Positions 33,994-42,452 of a DNA stretch of 64,000 nucleotides are shown in pieces (position 1 is the first letter of the stretch; each line of letters begins with the position of its first letter). The translations under genes and the position numbers were made by a program. Source of the DNA: CADEDH01 sp965263455 (GTDB taxonomy: Bacteria; Actinomycetota; Acidimicrobiia; Acidimicrobiales; SZUA-35); NCBI GenBank assembly GCA_965263455.1, contig CBDHHN010000004.1, positions 2,914,001 through 2,978,000 of the forward strand, given 5' to 3'. The notes under the pieces were generated by a model. That model saw only the letters and a program-made list of their open reading frames with translations, made no database searches and was not told where the DNA came from.

Positions 33994-35582
33994 CGGTGAT
34001 GCTGGCCCAGACCGCAATCGAAGCCCCCGAGGTGGCGTGGTCGCTGTTGTGGCCCTTCACCGTCCTGGCCCTGGCCGGGGTCCTACTGGTGACGATCACC
34101 TCGGTGTGGCCCCCGCTGCGCGGCGGAAGTTTCCCCGCCGCGTTCACCGGGGCCGCCGCCGCCGTGGCCGGGGCCACCCTGTTCCCCATCTGGGACCGGG
34201 TCAACGGCGATGACGGACCCCAGCTGATCGTGGCCCGGGCCCTCGCCGTCGACGCCTTCACCGTCTTCGTCACGGCCGTCATCTGCATCGCCGTCTTCTT
34301 CGCCGCCCTCCTGCTCGACGACTACCTGCGGCGTGAGGACCTGGACGGTCCCGAGTGGTACGTGCTGCTGTTGATGTCGGCGGCCGGCGGGGTGCTCCTG
34401 GCCTCGGCCGAGGATCTGATCGTCACCTTCCTCGGCCTGGAGATCCTGTCCATCGCGGCCTACGTCATGGCCGCCCTCCACCTGCGCCGCCTCGATTCCC
34501 AGGAGGCCGGGTTCAAGTACTTCCTGCTGGGGGCGCTCGCTTCGGCCCTGCTCCTGTACGGGATCGCCATGGTCTACGGCGCAACCGGCTACACGTCGCT
34601 GCGGGCCATCGCCCAGGCCGGGACCAACGACATCGGCCTCAACCCGGCCACCGACTCCTCGCTGATGCTTGCCGGTATGGCGCTCCTGCTGGTCGGATTC
34701 GCCTTCAAGGTCTCGGCCGTACCGTTCCACGCCTGGACCCCCGACGTGTACCAGGGTTCGCCCACCCCGGTCGTGGCCTTCATGGCCTCGGGCATCAAGG
34801 TGGCGGGGTTCGCCGGGCTGGTCCGGGTGTTCTGGATCGGCTTCGGCCCCTACCTCCACGACTGGCGACCGCTCATCGCCGGGTTGGCCGTCCTGACCCT
34901 GCTCCTCGGCTCGCTCCTGGCCCTGGCCCAGCACAACGTGAAGCGGATGCTGGCCTACTCGTCGATCACGCACGCCGGGTTCATCCTGGTCGCCGTCCAT
35001 GCCGGGTCGTCGGCCGACAGCTCCGGCGTCCTGGGCGGCGAGGCCTTCCTGTTCTACCTGCTGGCCTACACCCTGATGGTGGTCGGGACCTTCGGCGTCG
35101 TCACCGTGGTCGGCGACCGGGGCGACGGCAACCACACCCTCGACGACTACCGGGGTCTGTCCCGCCGCAGCCCGGTGCTGGCGGTCATGATGTCGGTTCT
35201 GCTGTTCGCCCAGGCCGGGGTGCCGTTCACCTCGGGCTTCTGGGCCAAGTTCCGGGTCATCGCCGCCGCCGCCTCCGAGGAGTCGTACCTGTTGGCCGGC
35301 ATCGCCATGCTGGCCGCGGTGGTCGCCGCCGTCCTCTACCTCCGGATCGTGGTGTCGATGTTCCTGGTCGACGCCGGGGAGCCCGCCGATGCGGAGGCCA
35401 ACGGCGAGGGCGAGGGTCTGGAACTGGCCGGCGTCGGCTCGTTGGGGACGCTGGCGGTACCCCGGACGGCGATGGTGGCGGTGGCTCTGGCCATGGTCGC
35501 CACCGTGGTGCTGGGGGTGCTGCCCGACCTCGGCGGCGGGATCCTGACCGACGCCGCCGAGACCATCTCCTTGCTGCGCTGA
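33990..35582 (+). CDS. nuoN: NADH-quinone oxidoreductase subunit N
   Basis: 530 aa, ATG overlapping nuoM (ATGA). It is the third antiporter-like subunit: 'IVTFLGLEILSIAAYVMAAL', 'SQEAGFKYFLLGALASALLL', 'FKVSAVPFHAWTPDVYQGSP' and 'VKRMLAYSSITHAGFILVAV' identify it. It is the last gene of the operon; a GC-rich hairpin follows 19 bases after the stop. Confidence 0.95.
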   Translation: MTVMLAQTAIEAPEVAWSLLWPFTVLALAGVLLVTITSVWPPLRGGSFPAAFTGAAAAVAGATLFPIWDRVNGDDGPQLIVARALAVDAFTVFVTAVICIAVFFAALLLDDYLRREDLDGPEWYVLLLMSAAGGVLLASAEDLIVTFLGLEILSIAAYVMAALHLRRLDSQEAGFKYFLLGALASALLLYGIAMVYGATGYTSLRAIAQAGTNDIGLNPATDSSLMLAGMALLLVGFAFKVSAVPFHAWTPDVYQGSPTPVVAFMASGIKVAGFAGLVRVFWIGFGPYLHDWRPLIAGLAVLTLLLGSLLALAQHNVKRMLAYSSITHAGFILVAVHAGSSADSSGVLGGEAFLFYLLAYTLMVVGTFGVVTVVGDRGDGNHTLDDYRGLSRRSPVLAVMMSVLLFAQAGVPFTSGFWAKFRVIAAAASEESYLLAGIAMLAAVVAAVLYLRIVVSMFLVDAGEPADAEANGEGEGLELAGVGSLGTLAVPRTAMVAVALAMVATVVLGVLPDLGGGILTDAAETISLLR

Positions 35583-35600
35583 TCCCCCCTGGTGCATCCC

Positions 35601-35618
35601 GACGGGCCCCGGCCCGTC
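35601..35618 (+). terminator. Hairpin after nuoN of locus 1
   Basis: GACGGGC-CCCG-GCCCGTC forms a perfect 7-bp stem just after the last gene of the 22-kb respiratory run. There is no T-run. It is a plausible transcript end. Confidence 0.5.
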
Positions 35619-35737
35619 GCCGCCGGTAACGGCTTGCCGGTCCGCCCGGGTGCCACCAGCATCGGGCTGTGGCCACCGAACCCGAACCCCACCCCGATCT
35701 CGGCATCGACGTGAGACCGCCCTGGCCGCAACCTGGC

Positions 35738-35913
35738 CTCAGCCGACGGCGGTGCTGTGGGTCCTGGCCGGCAACGCCCGGGCCCGCCGCTTCTACCAGC
35801 GGTGCGGTTGGAGCCCCGACGGCGTCGACCAGATCGTGCCGATCGCGGGGGTCGATCTGGGCGAGGTGCGCTACGCCATCGATCTCGACCAGCGCCGCCG
35901 GTCGGGCAGTTGA
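35738..35913 (+). pseudogene. C-terminal remnant of a GNAT acetyltransferase
   Basis: The frame ending at 35913 encodes 'TAVLWVLAGNARARRFYQRCGW' (positions split: 'TAVLWVLAGNARAR' then 'RFYQRCGW') and a final beta strand 'GVDLGEVRYAIDL'. This is the last third of a GNAT fold: the Asn-Ala-x-Ala-Arg-x-Phe-Tyr motif that binds CoA and substrate. The N-terminal strands and the pyrophosphate-binding loop are absent. The upstream reading in this frame is Arg/Pro-rich shadow sequence and there is no plausible start. I read it as a decayed gene in the 442-base space (35583-36024) between nuoN and dus, which otherwise holds a hairpin and a short tandem repeat. Confidence 0.6.
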
Positions 35914-35942
35914 GCCCCGCCCGCGCTCCGGTGGGCGGTCGA

Positions 35943-35983
35943 CAACCGGTGGGGAGCCAACCGGTGGGGGGCCAACCGGTGGG
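35943..35983. repeat. 15-bp tandem repeat, three copies
   Basis: CAACCGGTGGGG recurs at 35943, 35958 and 35973 with a 15-base period (third copy one base short at its edge). Each copy contains the palindrome ACCGGT. It is non-coding between a GNAT remnant and the convergent dus gene. No function is apparent. Confidence 0.7.
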
Positions 35984-36024
35984 CCGCCCGGCCTGAGCGG
36001 CGATCTCGCGGCCTGGGACTGTCG

Positions 36025-37227
36025 TCAGCCGCCGGATGCGGCGCTGTCGCCGGCGGCGTCGGCCGTGGCGTCGTCGTCGGCCGTGTCGAGCCAGCCGTCG
36101 GGCAGGGCCACGTCCTGGGGACCGCGGGTGTGGCCTCGGGCCACCTTCCGGTTCTCGGCCGGCAGCGGGGCGTCGTCCAGGGTGTCCAGGAGCTCACCCA
36201 GCTGATCGAGGCTCTCGATCCGTCCCAGGCGACCCCGGATCTCGCCCCCCACCGGGTAGCCCTTCAGATACCAGGCGGTGTGCTTGCGGAACTCCCGGAC
36301 GCCCTTGTGGTCCCCGAACCAGTCGACCAGCAGGCGGGCGTGCTCGTTCATCACCGGCACCACCTCGGCCACACCCGGATGATCGGGGAGTGGCTCGCCC
36401 CGGAAGGCGGCGGCCAGGCGCCCGAACAACCAGGGCCGCCCCAGGCACCCTCGACCGACGACGACCCCGTCGCAACCGGTGGCGGCCACCATGGCCAAGG
36501 CGTCGTCGGCGTCCCAGATGTCGCCGTTGCCGAGCACCGGGATCGTGGTGACCGCCTCCTTGAGCCGGGCGATGGTCGACCAGTCGGCGGTGCCGGAGTA
36601 GAGCTGGGCCACCGTCCGCCCGTGGAGGGCGACGGCCGCCACCCCCAGGTCCTCGGCCATCCGGCCCGCTTCGAGGTAGGTGACATGTCCGTCGTCGATG
36701 CCGACCCGCATCTTGACCGTCACCGGGACGGGGCCTGCCGCCTCCACGGCGGCCGACACGATGCCGGCGAACAGCCGCCGCTTCCAGGGGAGGGCCCCGC
36801 CACCCCCGTGGCGGGTCACCTTCCGCACCGGGCACCCGAAGTTGAGATCGAGGTGGTCGACCCGGCCCTCGCCCACGAGGCGCTCGACCGCCCGACCCAC
36901 GTAGTGGGGGTCGACCCCGGCCAACTGGAGGCTCCGGGGCTGCTCGTCGGGTGCGAAGCTGGCGAGGAAGTCGGTCTTGTCACTTCCCTCGCACAGGGCT
37001 CGGGCCGAGATCATCTCGCTCACGTAGAGCCCGGCCCCGAACCGTCGGCACAGTCGGCGGAAGGGGGCGTTGGTCACCCCCGCCATCGGGGCCAGCACCA
37101 CGGGCACGTCGAGGTCGAGCGGCCCGATGCGCAGGGCCGCTTCCCGGCGGCCGGTTTCCGGGGTCGCCGATGGGCCGTCCGGCGCCGGGGCCGAGTGGCT
37201 GTGGTCGAGGGTGAGTTGGTCGGTCAT
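36025..37227 (-). CDS. tRNA-dihydrouridine synthase (DusB-like)
   Basis: 400 aa from ATG 37227 on the minus strand, with a GGAG element about 10 bases before it. It is an FMN enzyme that reduces uridine in tRNA D-loops with NADPH. The TIM barrel begins 'VVLAPMAGVTNAPFRRLCRR'. 'LYVSEMISARALCEGSDKT', the catalytic Cys in 'LDLNFGCPVRKVTRHGGGGA', and FMN-binding 'VPVTVKMRVG', 'ALHGRTVAQLYSG', 'IPVLGNGDIWDADDA' and 'GVVVGRGCLGRPWLF' follow. The C-terminal helical domain contains 'FRKHTAWYLKGYPVGGEIRG'. Both ends carry unconserved low-complexity segments. It stands alone, divergent from the SDR. Confidence 0.9.
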   Translation of the reverse strand: MTDQLTLDHSHSAPAPDGPSATPETGRREAALRIGPLDLDVPVVLAPMAGVTNAPFRRLCRRFGAGLYVSEMISARALCEGSDKTDFLASFAPDEQPRSLQLAGVDPHYVGRAVERLVGEGRVDHLDLNFGCPVRKVTRHGGGGALPWKRRLFAGIVSAAVEAAGPVPVTVKMRVGIDDGHVTYLEAGRMAEDLGVAAVALHGRTVAQLYSGTADWSTIARLKEAVTTIPVLGNGDIWDADDALAMVAATGCDGVVVGRGCLGRPWLFGRLAAAFRGEPLPDHPGVAEVVPVMNEHARLLVDWFGDHKGVREFRKHTAWYLKGYPVGGEIRGRLGRIESLDQLGELLDTLDDAPLPAENRKVARGHTRGPQDVALPDGWLDTADDDATADAAGDSAASGG

Positions 37228-37353
37228 GGCGGTTGCTCCACTTCCAGTGTGCCCGGCTGCGGCCTCGGGGCGGTACCCACGACCTGAGCCGCCTCGGCCC
37301 GGGCCGTGAGACCGGCCTGGGTCGAAGCCGGTGTCGCCGACTAGGGTCCGGCC

Positions 37354-38226
37354 ATGACGGTTGCCTTCATCACCGGAGCGAACTCGGGAATCGGACGATC
37401 CGCCGCCGTGGAACTGGCCCGCAAGGGATGGACGGTCTACGGCTCGATGCGGAGCCTGGACAAGGGGGAGAAGCTGGCGGCCCAGGCGGCCGAGGCCGGC
37501 GTCGAGGTCCACCCGGTGGTGTGCGACGTGACCGACACGGCGTCGGTCGACGGTGCCGTGGCCTCGGTGATCGAGGCCGCCGGAGGGATCGACGTGCTGG
37601 TCAACAACGCCGGCATCGGGGGCAACGGCGTGGCCGAGGAGACCCCCGTCTCGCTCTACGAGGAGGTCATGGACGTCAACCTCTACGGGGTCGTCCGCTG
37701 CGTGCAGGCCGCCGTCCCCCACATGCGGGAGCGGGGGTCGGGGTGCGTGATCAACATCGGGTCGGTGGCCGGTGTGATCGCCGCCATCGCCCAGTCGCCG
37801 TACGTGGCCTCCAAGTGGGCCCTGGCCGGCCTCACCGAGGGCCTGGCCCAGGAGTTGGCCCCGTTCGGGATCCGGGTGGCCCTCATCGAGCCCGGCATCG
37901 TGCGCACCGCCATCCTGGCCAAGAACACCGACGCTCCCAACGCCTCGGGGGCCTACGACGCCCACTACCGCCGCCTGTTCGCCTTCTACGCCACCGGCCT
38001 CAAGGCGCCGGGACGGCCCCAGGAGGTGGCCGACGTGATCCACGCCGCCGCCACCGACGAGCCGCCCCGCCTGCGATACACCTGCGGTTGGGGAGGGGCC
38101 GAGCTCACCCGACGCAAGCCCGAGGTCTCGGACGAGGAATGGGTTGCCCTCGGGGCCGTGGCCGACGACACCGAGTACGTCGCCCGATTCCAGGAGCTGT
38201 TCGGGCTCACCATCGACCTGGACTGA
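37354..38226 (+). CDS. Short-chain dehydrogenase/reductase
   Basis: 290 aa, ATG start. Classical SDR features: cofactor loop 'ITGANSGIGRSAAVELARKG' with an Arg in 'GSMRSLDKGEK' that favours NADP(H), Asp in 'CDVTDTASV', 'LVNNAGIGG', catalytic Ser in 'INIGSVAGVI' and Tyr-x-x-x-Lys in 'SPYVASKWALAGLTE', then 'IEPGIVRTAI'. It resembles retinol-dehydrogenase-like or ketoreductase SDRs of actinobacteria; the substrate cannot be assigned. The C-terminal 60 residues ('CGWGGAELTRRKPEVSDEEW') may form a substrate lid. Confidence 0.88.
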   Translation: MTVAFITGANSGIGRSAAVELARKGWTVYGSMRSLDKGEKLAAQAAEAGVEVHPVVCDVTDTASVDGAVASVIEAAGGIDVLVNNAGIGGNGVAEETPVSLYEEVMDVNLYGVVRCVQAAVPHMRERGSGCVINIGSVAGVIAAIAQSPYVASKWALAGLTEGLAQELAPFGIRVALIEPGIVRTAILAKNTDAPNASGAYDAHYRRLFAFYATGLKAPGRPQEVADVIHAAATDEPPRLRYTCGWGGAELTRRKPEVSDEEWVALGAVADDTEYVARFQELFGLTIDLD

Positions 38227-38333
38227 GTCGGGGGCCACCGGGCCCGTCGGTCGTCGTGCAGGCGACTTCGGGCAACTCCGACCTGGTCACCGGGCGGCGC
38301 CCGTTACGCAACGACCGGTGCACGGCCGAGGTG

Positions 38334-39662
38334 TCAGTCGTCGTCGATCAGTTCCCGGTAGATGCCGTCGTAGGCCTCGGCCGTACCGTCGAGGGTGAGT
38401 TGGGGCGAGACCAGCTTGCGGGCCGTCGTGGCCCGCAGGTCCCGTTCGTGGGGTGAGCGGTGGGCGGCCACCAGCGCCTCGGCCAGGGCCTCGGCGTCGC
38501 CCGGAGGCACCAGCCATCCACTCTCGGCCGTCAGGTGATCGCCGATCCCGCCCAGCCGGGACGCCACCACCGGGACCCCGAGGGCGACCGCCTCGGCCAG
38601 AACCACCGGGGTGCCCTCCTGGTCGCCGTCGGGGGCGACCACCGAGGGGATGGCCAGGGTCTCGCACCGGCTCAGCAGGTCATGGATCTGGCGGCGGTCG
38701 GCGTGGCCCAGGAACCGGACCCGATCGTCGAGGCCCAGTCGGCGGGCGCGCTCCTCCAGGGGTCCTCGCTCCGGCCCGTCGCCGGCGACGATCAGCTCCA
38801 GGCGGTCGCCGTCGGTCGCGGTCCGGGCCAGGGCGTCGAGCAGCACGTCGACCCCCTTCCTGGTCGCCAACCGGCCCACGAAGCCGACCAGGCCGGCGAT
38901 GGGGGAGCGGGTGAAGTCGGCCGGGACCTGGGCCAGGTCGGCCCCCATCGGCACCACGTCGACCGCCGTGGTCGGCGACAGGGCGGTGACCCGCCGGCCC
39001 ACGTCGGACGAGACCGCCACCACGCGGTCGGTCCGGCGCAGGGTCCAGCGCCGAACGGCATCGATCGGACCCCGGGCCTCACCGCCTTCCCCGACGCCGT
39101 TCCCGACGCCGTTCCCGACGCCGACGCCGACGCCGTGGACGGTGGTGAGGACGGGGGCCGGGTGGCCGAGGGAGGCGCCGACGGCATGGAGCCCGGCCGG
39201 CAGGAGCCGGTGGGCGTGGATCAGGTCGGGCTCCAGCCGGTCGTTGGCCCTGCGGGCGGCCCGGTGGAAGGCGGCCAGGAGGCAGCCGAACTCGGGGAGG
39301 CGCCACGGTCGGGCTAGGAGGTCGGCCGGGGTCGTGCCGTTGGCCATCCCCTCGAAGGGGCGGGGGAGGTAGGGGAAGCGCTCGACCGTGATCCGTCCCA
39401 CCCGCTCCCGGCGGCGGGTGTCGGGGAGCCGGGGGGTGATCACGGTGAGGTCGTAGTCGTCCTCGAGCTTGCGGGACAGGTCGAGCACGACGGAGGGTAC
39501 GCCATCGCCGGGACGGCCCGGGAAGGTCGTGGTCAGGATCAGGACCCGGGGCCGGGTCCGGGGTGGCCCCGCTCCCCAGCGCCGGGCCACGGTGCCGGGC
39601 TCGGCCCAGGTCCGGGGTGGGGGCGACGGTGGGGCCGGGATCGGGTCCCGGGTGCGGGTCAT
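38334..39662 (-). CDS. GT4-family glycosyltransferase
   Basis: 442 aa from ATG 39662 (a GTG lies one codon upstream; GTGATG overlaps the stop of the preceding gene). GT-B fold: the N-terminal domain starts 'RVLILTTTFPGRPGDGVPSV' and has 'PDLIHAHRLLPAGLHAV'. The C-terminal domain has 'GLVGFVGRLATRKGVDVLLD', 'LIVAGDGPERGPLEERARRL', 'VRFLGHADRRQIHDLLSRC' and the nucleotide-sugar motif with Glu in 'EGTPVVLAEAVALGVPVVAS'. It retains the donor sugar, probably to make a cell-envelope glycoconjugate; donor and acceptor are unknown. A Gly-Val/Gly-Asn repeat from a DNA minisatellite sits between the domains. It is the last gene of a three-gene operon. Confidence 0.85.
   Translation of the reverse strand: MTRTRDPIPAPPSPPPRTWAEPGTVARRWGAGPPRTRPRVLILTTTFPGRPGDGVPSVVLDLSRKLEDDYDLTVITPRLPDTRRRERVGRITVERFPYLPRPFEGMANGTTPADLLARPWRLPEFGCLLAAFHRAARRANDRLEPDLIHAHRLLPAGLHAVGASLGHPAPVLTTVHGVGVGVGNGVGNGVGEGGEARGPIDAVRRWTLRRTDRVVAVSSDVGRRVTALSPTTAVDVVPMGADLAQVPADFTRSPIAGLVGFVGRLATRKGVDVLLDALARTATDGDRLELIVAGDGPERGPLEERARRLGLDDRVRFLGHADRRQIHDLLSRCETLAIPSVVAPDGDQEGTPVVLAEAVALGVPVVASRLGGIGDHLTAESGWLVPPGDAEALAEALVAAHRSPHERDLRATTARKLVSPQLTLDGTAEAYDGIYRELIDDD
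39087..39136. repeat. In-gene short tandem repeats (GACGCCGTTCCC / GACGCC)
   Basis: Copies of GACGCCGTTCCC followed by GACGCC units run for about 50 bases inside the glycosyltransferase gene and encode Gly-Val and Gly-Asn-Gly-Val repeats on the minus strand. Periods of 12 and 6 keep the frame. The stretch falls in the linker after the N-terminal Rossmann strands. Confidence 0.75.
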
Positions 39663-40555
39663 CACGTGGGCTCGGCTCCCACGTCGAGGCGGCGGGGGGC
39701 GCCGGTGGCCACCAGAGCGAGGCCCAGCATGGCGGCCAGGACGAGCGAGGTGCCGACACGGTCGGTGACCGAGACCGTGACCGAGACGGCGGCCGGCAGC
39801 GCGGTGGCCCGGGCCGTCATCGCGGCCAGGGCCTCCCGGGCCCCGAGCCCGGCGGGGAACACGCCGACGGCGACGGCGGCCACCCCGGCCATGACCAGTC
39901 CTCCGGCCCGGGGGAGGCTCGGATCGAGCCCCAGGGCGACGGCCACGGCCGACAGGCGGGCCATCTCCGACGCCACCATGGCCAGCTCGACCAGGCCGAG
40001 ACGGGCCACGGCGCGGGCCCGGCCCCGGGCCAGGACGGCCAGGGCGGCGGCCCCCGCCACGGTCAGGGGCCAGCCCACGGTCGGGGCGGCCAGGGCGATC
40101 GCGGGCCCGGTGGCCAGGGCGGCCACGGCCACGAACGTCCCTCCGGCCAGGGTCTGAACGGCGGCCACCCGGGCCAGGGGGACCCCGGCCTGACGAAGCG
40201 ACCAGCCTCGGACCAGCACCGAACCGGGTAGGGGAAGGGCGTTGGCGGCCGAGGCGTAGAGGCTGGCGGTGAGGGCCTCACTCCGGCCCAGCTCGGCGTC
40301 CACGATGCCGGCCATGACCCGCAGCTCGGCCCCGTTGAGGGCGACGGCCAACGGCGTGCCGATACCCAGGGCGGCCAACAGCAGGGGCCATCTGACCTCG
40401 GTCCCGGCGGCCCGGAACCCCTCCAGGCCCCACAGGACCATGGCCAGGAAGACCACGGCGGCCACGGCCGTGAGCAGTCGCTGTAGCCAGGGGCCGGGGC
40501 GGCGGAGTCGGAGGGCGATGTCGAGCCGCCGGCCGGTCCGTCCCGGTTCGGTCAC
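39662..40555 (-). CDS. UPF0104/lysylphosphatidylglycerol-synthase-like membrane protein
   Basis: 297 aa from GTG 40555, overlapping the methyltransferase stop by 4 bases. About seven hydrophobic helices are visible ('LLTAVAAVVFLAMVLWGLEG', 'PLLLAALGIGTPLAVALNGA', 'LVMAGVAAVAVGVFPAGLGA'). The pattern resembles the LPG-synthase transmembrane/UPF0104 (YbhN-type) family, whose members sit in glycolipid and polysaccharide loci and are suggested to be flippases. 'ALPLPGSVLVRGWSLRQAGV' and 'FPAGLGAREA' fit the conserved family blocks. Placement between a methyltransferase and a glycosyltransferase supports an envelope-glycan role. Substrate unknown. Confidence 0.6.
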   Translation of the reverse strand: MTEPGRTGRRLDIALRLRRPGPWLQRLLTAVAAVVFLAMVLWGLEGFRAAGTEVRWPLLLAALGIGTPLAVALNGAELRVMAGIVDAELGRSEALTASLYASAANALPLPGSVLVRGWSLRQAGVPLARVAAVQTLAGGTFVAVAALATGPAIALAAPTVGWPLTVAGAAALAVLARGRARAVARLGLVELAMVASEMARLSAVAVALGLDPSLPRAGGLVMAGVAAVAVGVFPAGLGAREALAAMTARATALPAAVSVTVSVTDRVGTSLVLAAMLGLALVATGAPRRLDVGAEPT

Positions 40556-41334
40556 GAGGTGGGACGGACCGCCGTTGCCACGTACCCGTCGCTCCAGTCC
40601 CGTTGGTAGGTCAGCCGTTGGAGAACGGTGAAGGGCTGGAGCACGGACGGATTCGACAGGCGGCGGAGTCGATCGAGGGGGGCGGCGGTGCGGACGCCGG
40701 AGTCGATGGTCCGGGCCACCCGGTCCTGTTCGCTCTCGGCGCCTCGGGACCGGCTGCCGGTCAGGGCCCGGACACCGGTCCGGGTCCACCGGAGGGCGTT
40801 GCCCATGGGGAACCCGTAGTTGTGGAGTTCGATGTCGACCAGGCCGGCGCCGCGCAGCAGGGCCGCCAGCTCGGGCCTCTCGTAGCGGCGAAGGTGGCCC
40901 GCCGCCCGGTCGGCGTCGCCGAACTTGTGCTGGTGGGCGGGGACCGAGAACAGCACCCGGCCCCCGGGCTGGAGCCGCTCGATCCAGGAGGCCAGCGCCG
41001 CCCGGTCCTCGACGATGTGTTCCAGCACCTCGAAGGCGAAGACGTAGTCGAAGCACCGGTCGGCGAGGCGATCGGGATCGTCGACCACGGTGATGCGGTC
41101 GCCGAACCGGTCGCGAAGGAGGAGGCGCGACGCCTCCCCGAGGTCAAAGGCGGTGACCGTGAAGCCGCGGTCGATGAAGCGGGCGGTCACGTCGCCGGTC
41201 CCCGCTCCGATCTCGAACACGGAACCGGGCGGCCAGGAGGCGGTGACGTCGGCGATGCAGCCGACTCGGAGAAGGTGGCCGGGCGACGGCGTCCGGGCGT
41301 CGAGGTGTTGCCGACCACCGAGGTCGGCGGTCAC
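40552..41334 (-). CDS. SAM-dependent class I methyltransferase
   Basis: 260 aa, GTG start on the minus strand. SAM-binding motif I 'VFEIGAGTGDVTARFIDRGF', acidic 'VTAFDLGEA', motif 'FDYVFAFEVLEHIVEDRAAL' and 'ERLQPGGRVLFSVPAHQHKF' identify a UbiE/Methyltransf_11-type fold. Such proteins next to glycosyltransferases often methylate a lipid or sugar, but no substrate signature is seen. It is the first gene of the operon: each following start overlaps the previous stop. Confidence 0.82.
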   Translation of the reverse strand: MTADLGGRQHLDARTPSPGHLLRVGCIADVTASWPPGSVFEIGAGTGDVTARFIDRGFTVTAFDLGEASRLLLRDRFGDRITVVDDPDRLADRCFDYVFAFEVLEHIVEDRAALASWIERLQPGGRVLFSVPAHQHKFGDADRAAGHLRRYERPELAALLRGAGLVDIELHNYGFPMGNALRWTRTGVRALTGSRSRGAESEQDRVARTIDSGVRTAAPLDRLRRLSNPSVLQPFTVLQRLTYQRDWSDGYVATAVRPTS

Positions 41335-41453
41335 GACTCACGCTCCGGAATGCGCCGACGGCGGGAAGCCGACGCAGGCGGGATCATGGGCCGGAGTCTA
41401 CCGCCCGCCTGCATCCGCCATCGGGGGCGGGGCGAACCGCCCAACGGGGGTGT

Positions 41454-41849
41454 TCAGCGGGCGGGACCGACCCCGTGCTCGCCGGCGTAGCCGGGCACCG
41501 CCTCGTAGACCTGGGCCCGGCCCGGACGGTCGTCGTCGGCGTCCTCCGGTCGGTCGCGGTACCGGACCGGGATGTCGACCCGGCGATAGCCGGGACCCTC
41601 GAAGGCGTCGAGGCGGTCCCAGTGGTCGGGCAGGTCGGCCGACACGAGGACCAGCACCTCGACCTCGTCGCCGTCGTGGTCGACCCGGAACGCCGGATAG
41701 CCGACGTAGGGGCCCGTGCTCCACCACCACCGGTGACCTCTCACCGTGGCCTCGTGCCACACTCCGTGGATTCCATCCATGACCCCGGCGTTGGCGGCAC
41801 CCGGGGCCAAGCTGCCGTAGACGACGAGGGCGGGGGTGCTGTCGGCCAT
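41454..41849 (-). CDS. Gamma-glutamylcyclotransferase-fold protein
   Basis: 131 aa, ATG start. 'LVVYGSLAPGAANAGVM' is the GGCT/AIG2-like substrate loop (YGSL), and 'WDRLDAFEGPGYRRVDIPVR' contains the catalytic-type Glu followed by the Gly-Tyr-x-Arg strand. Length fits the family (110-150 aa). Members cleave gamma-glutamyl compounds, but many bacterial homologues are untested. It is followed by the promoter of the second nuo locus on the other strand. Confidence 0.75.
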   Translation of the reverse strand: MADSTPALVVYGSLAPGAANAGVMDGIHGVWHEATVRGHRWWWSTGPYVGYPAFRVDHDGDEVEVLVLVSADLPDHWDRLDAFEGPGYRRVDIPVRYRDRPEDADDDRPGRAQVYEAVPGYAGEHGVGPAR

Positions 41850-41993
41850 CCTCCGACGGTACCGGGCCCGCGTTCGCCCTGGTACGACCGACGATGCGGC
41901 TTCGGCCGGGGTGGGCCGGGAGCCGCTTCGGTCAGCGGTTCCCCACGGGCGGAAGGGGTATGAATATCCATCAGAACGTCACATGGCTGGATC

Positions 41994-42023
41994 TTGGATC
42001 GACGGGTTTTGCCCAGGTAGGAT
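41994..42023 (+). promoter_or_regulatory. Promoter of nuo locus 2, leaderless start
   Basis: TTGGAT (41994-41999), 18 bases, TAGGAT (42018-42023), then 8 bases to GTG 42032. The spacing puts the transcription start on or next to the GTG, the hallmark of leaderless actinobacterial mRNAs. It selects the GTG over the in-frame ATG 41960 as the nuoA start. No Rex-type palindrome is visible here. Confidence 0.5.
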
Positions 42024-42031
42024 CGCCGTTC

Positions 42032-42397
42032 GTGTCGGACTTCCTCCGCGAGTATCTGCTCGTCCTCCTGTTCGCTCTACTGGCCTGCGGACTGGTCGGG
42101 ACGTTCCTCGGGATCGCCTCCATCTTCCGCCCGTCGAAGCCCTCCGTGGGCAAGGGCATCAACTACGAGAGCGGTGTCGATCCGGTCGGGACCGGCTGGT
42201 CCCAGAGCCAGATCCGCTACTACATCTACGCTCTGTTGTTCGTGATGTTCGACGTCGAGGCCGTCTTCATCTTCCCCTGGGCCACCCGGCTGGAGGAGTA
42301 CGCCTACTTCGGCCTGGTCGAGATGGTGATCTTCATATTCATTCTCGCTCTCGGCCTGGCCTACGCCTGGCGCAAGGGCGTGCTCCGCTGGGCCTGA
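42032..42397 (+). CDS. nuoA: NADH-quinone oxidoreductase subunit A (complex I, locus 2)
   Basis: 121 aa from GTG 42032. ATG 41960 would add 24 hydrophilic residues and has GGAAGG before it, but the promoter-like box at 42018-42023 and the family length favour the GTG. Three helices are present, plus 'YESGVDPVGTGWSQSQIRYY' (the family's YECG has Ser for Cys) and 'IYALLFVMFDVEAVFIFPWA'. It begins a run A-C-D-H-I-J-K-L-M-N; only 55 bases separate it from nuoC, so nuoB is truly absent at its usual place. It is divergent in sequence from the NuoA at 19418. Confidence 0.92.
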   Translation: MSDFLREYLLVLLFALLACGLVGTFLGIASIFRPSKPSVGKGINYESGVDPVGTGWSQSQIRYYIYALLFVMFDVEAVFIFPWATRLEEYAYFGLVEMVIFIFILALGLAYAWRKGVLRWA

Positions 42398-42452
42398 GGC
42401 CCGGCACGCCACAACCGCCTCCTGGATCGGGACGGCCAAAGGACAAGGTTGG

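Noticed and set aside
41960..42031. ATG 41960 as the start of the second nuoA
   Set aside because: It has a GGAAGG element, but it would place the promoter-like TTGGAT-N18-TAGGAT inside the gene and add residues not in the family; GTG 42032 is preferred, not certain.
42398..42452. A missed nuoB between nuoA and nuoC of locus 2
   Set aside because: The gap is only 55 bases, and no tandem-Cys NuoB motif is present anywhere else in the locus in any frame examined.
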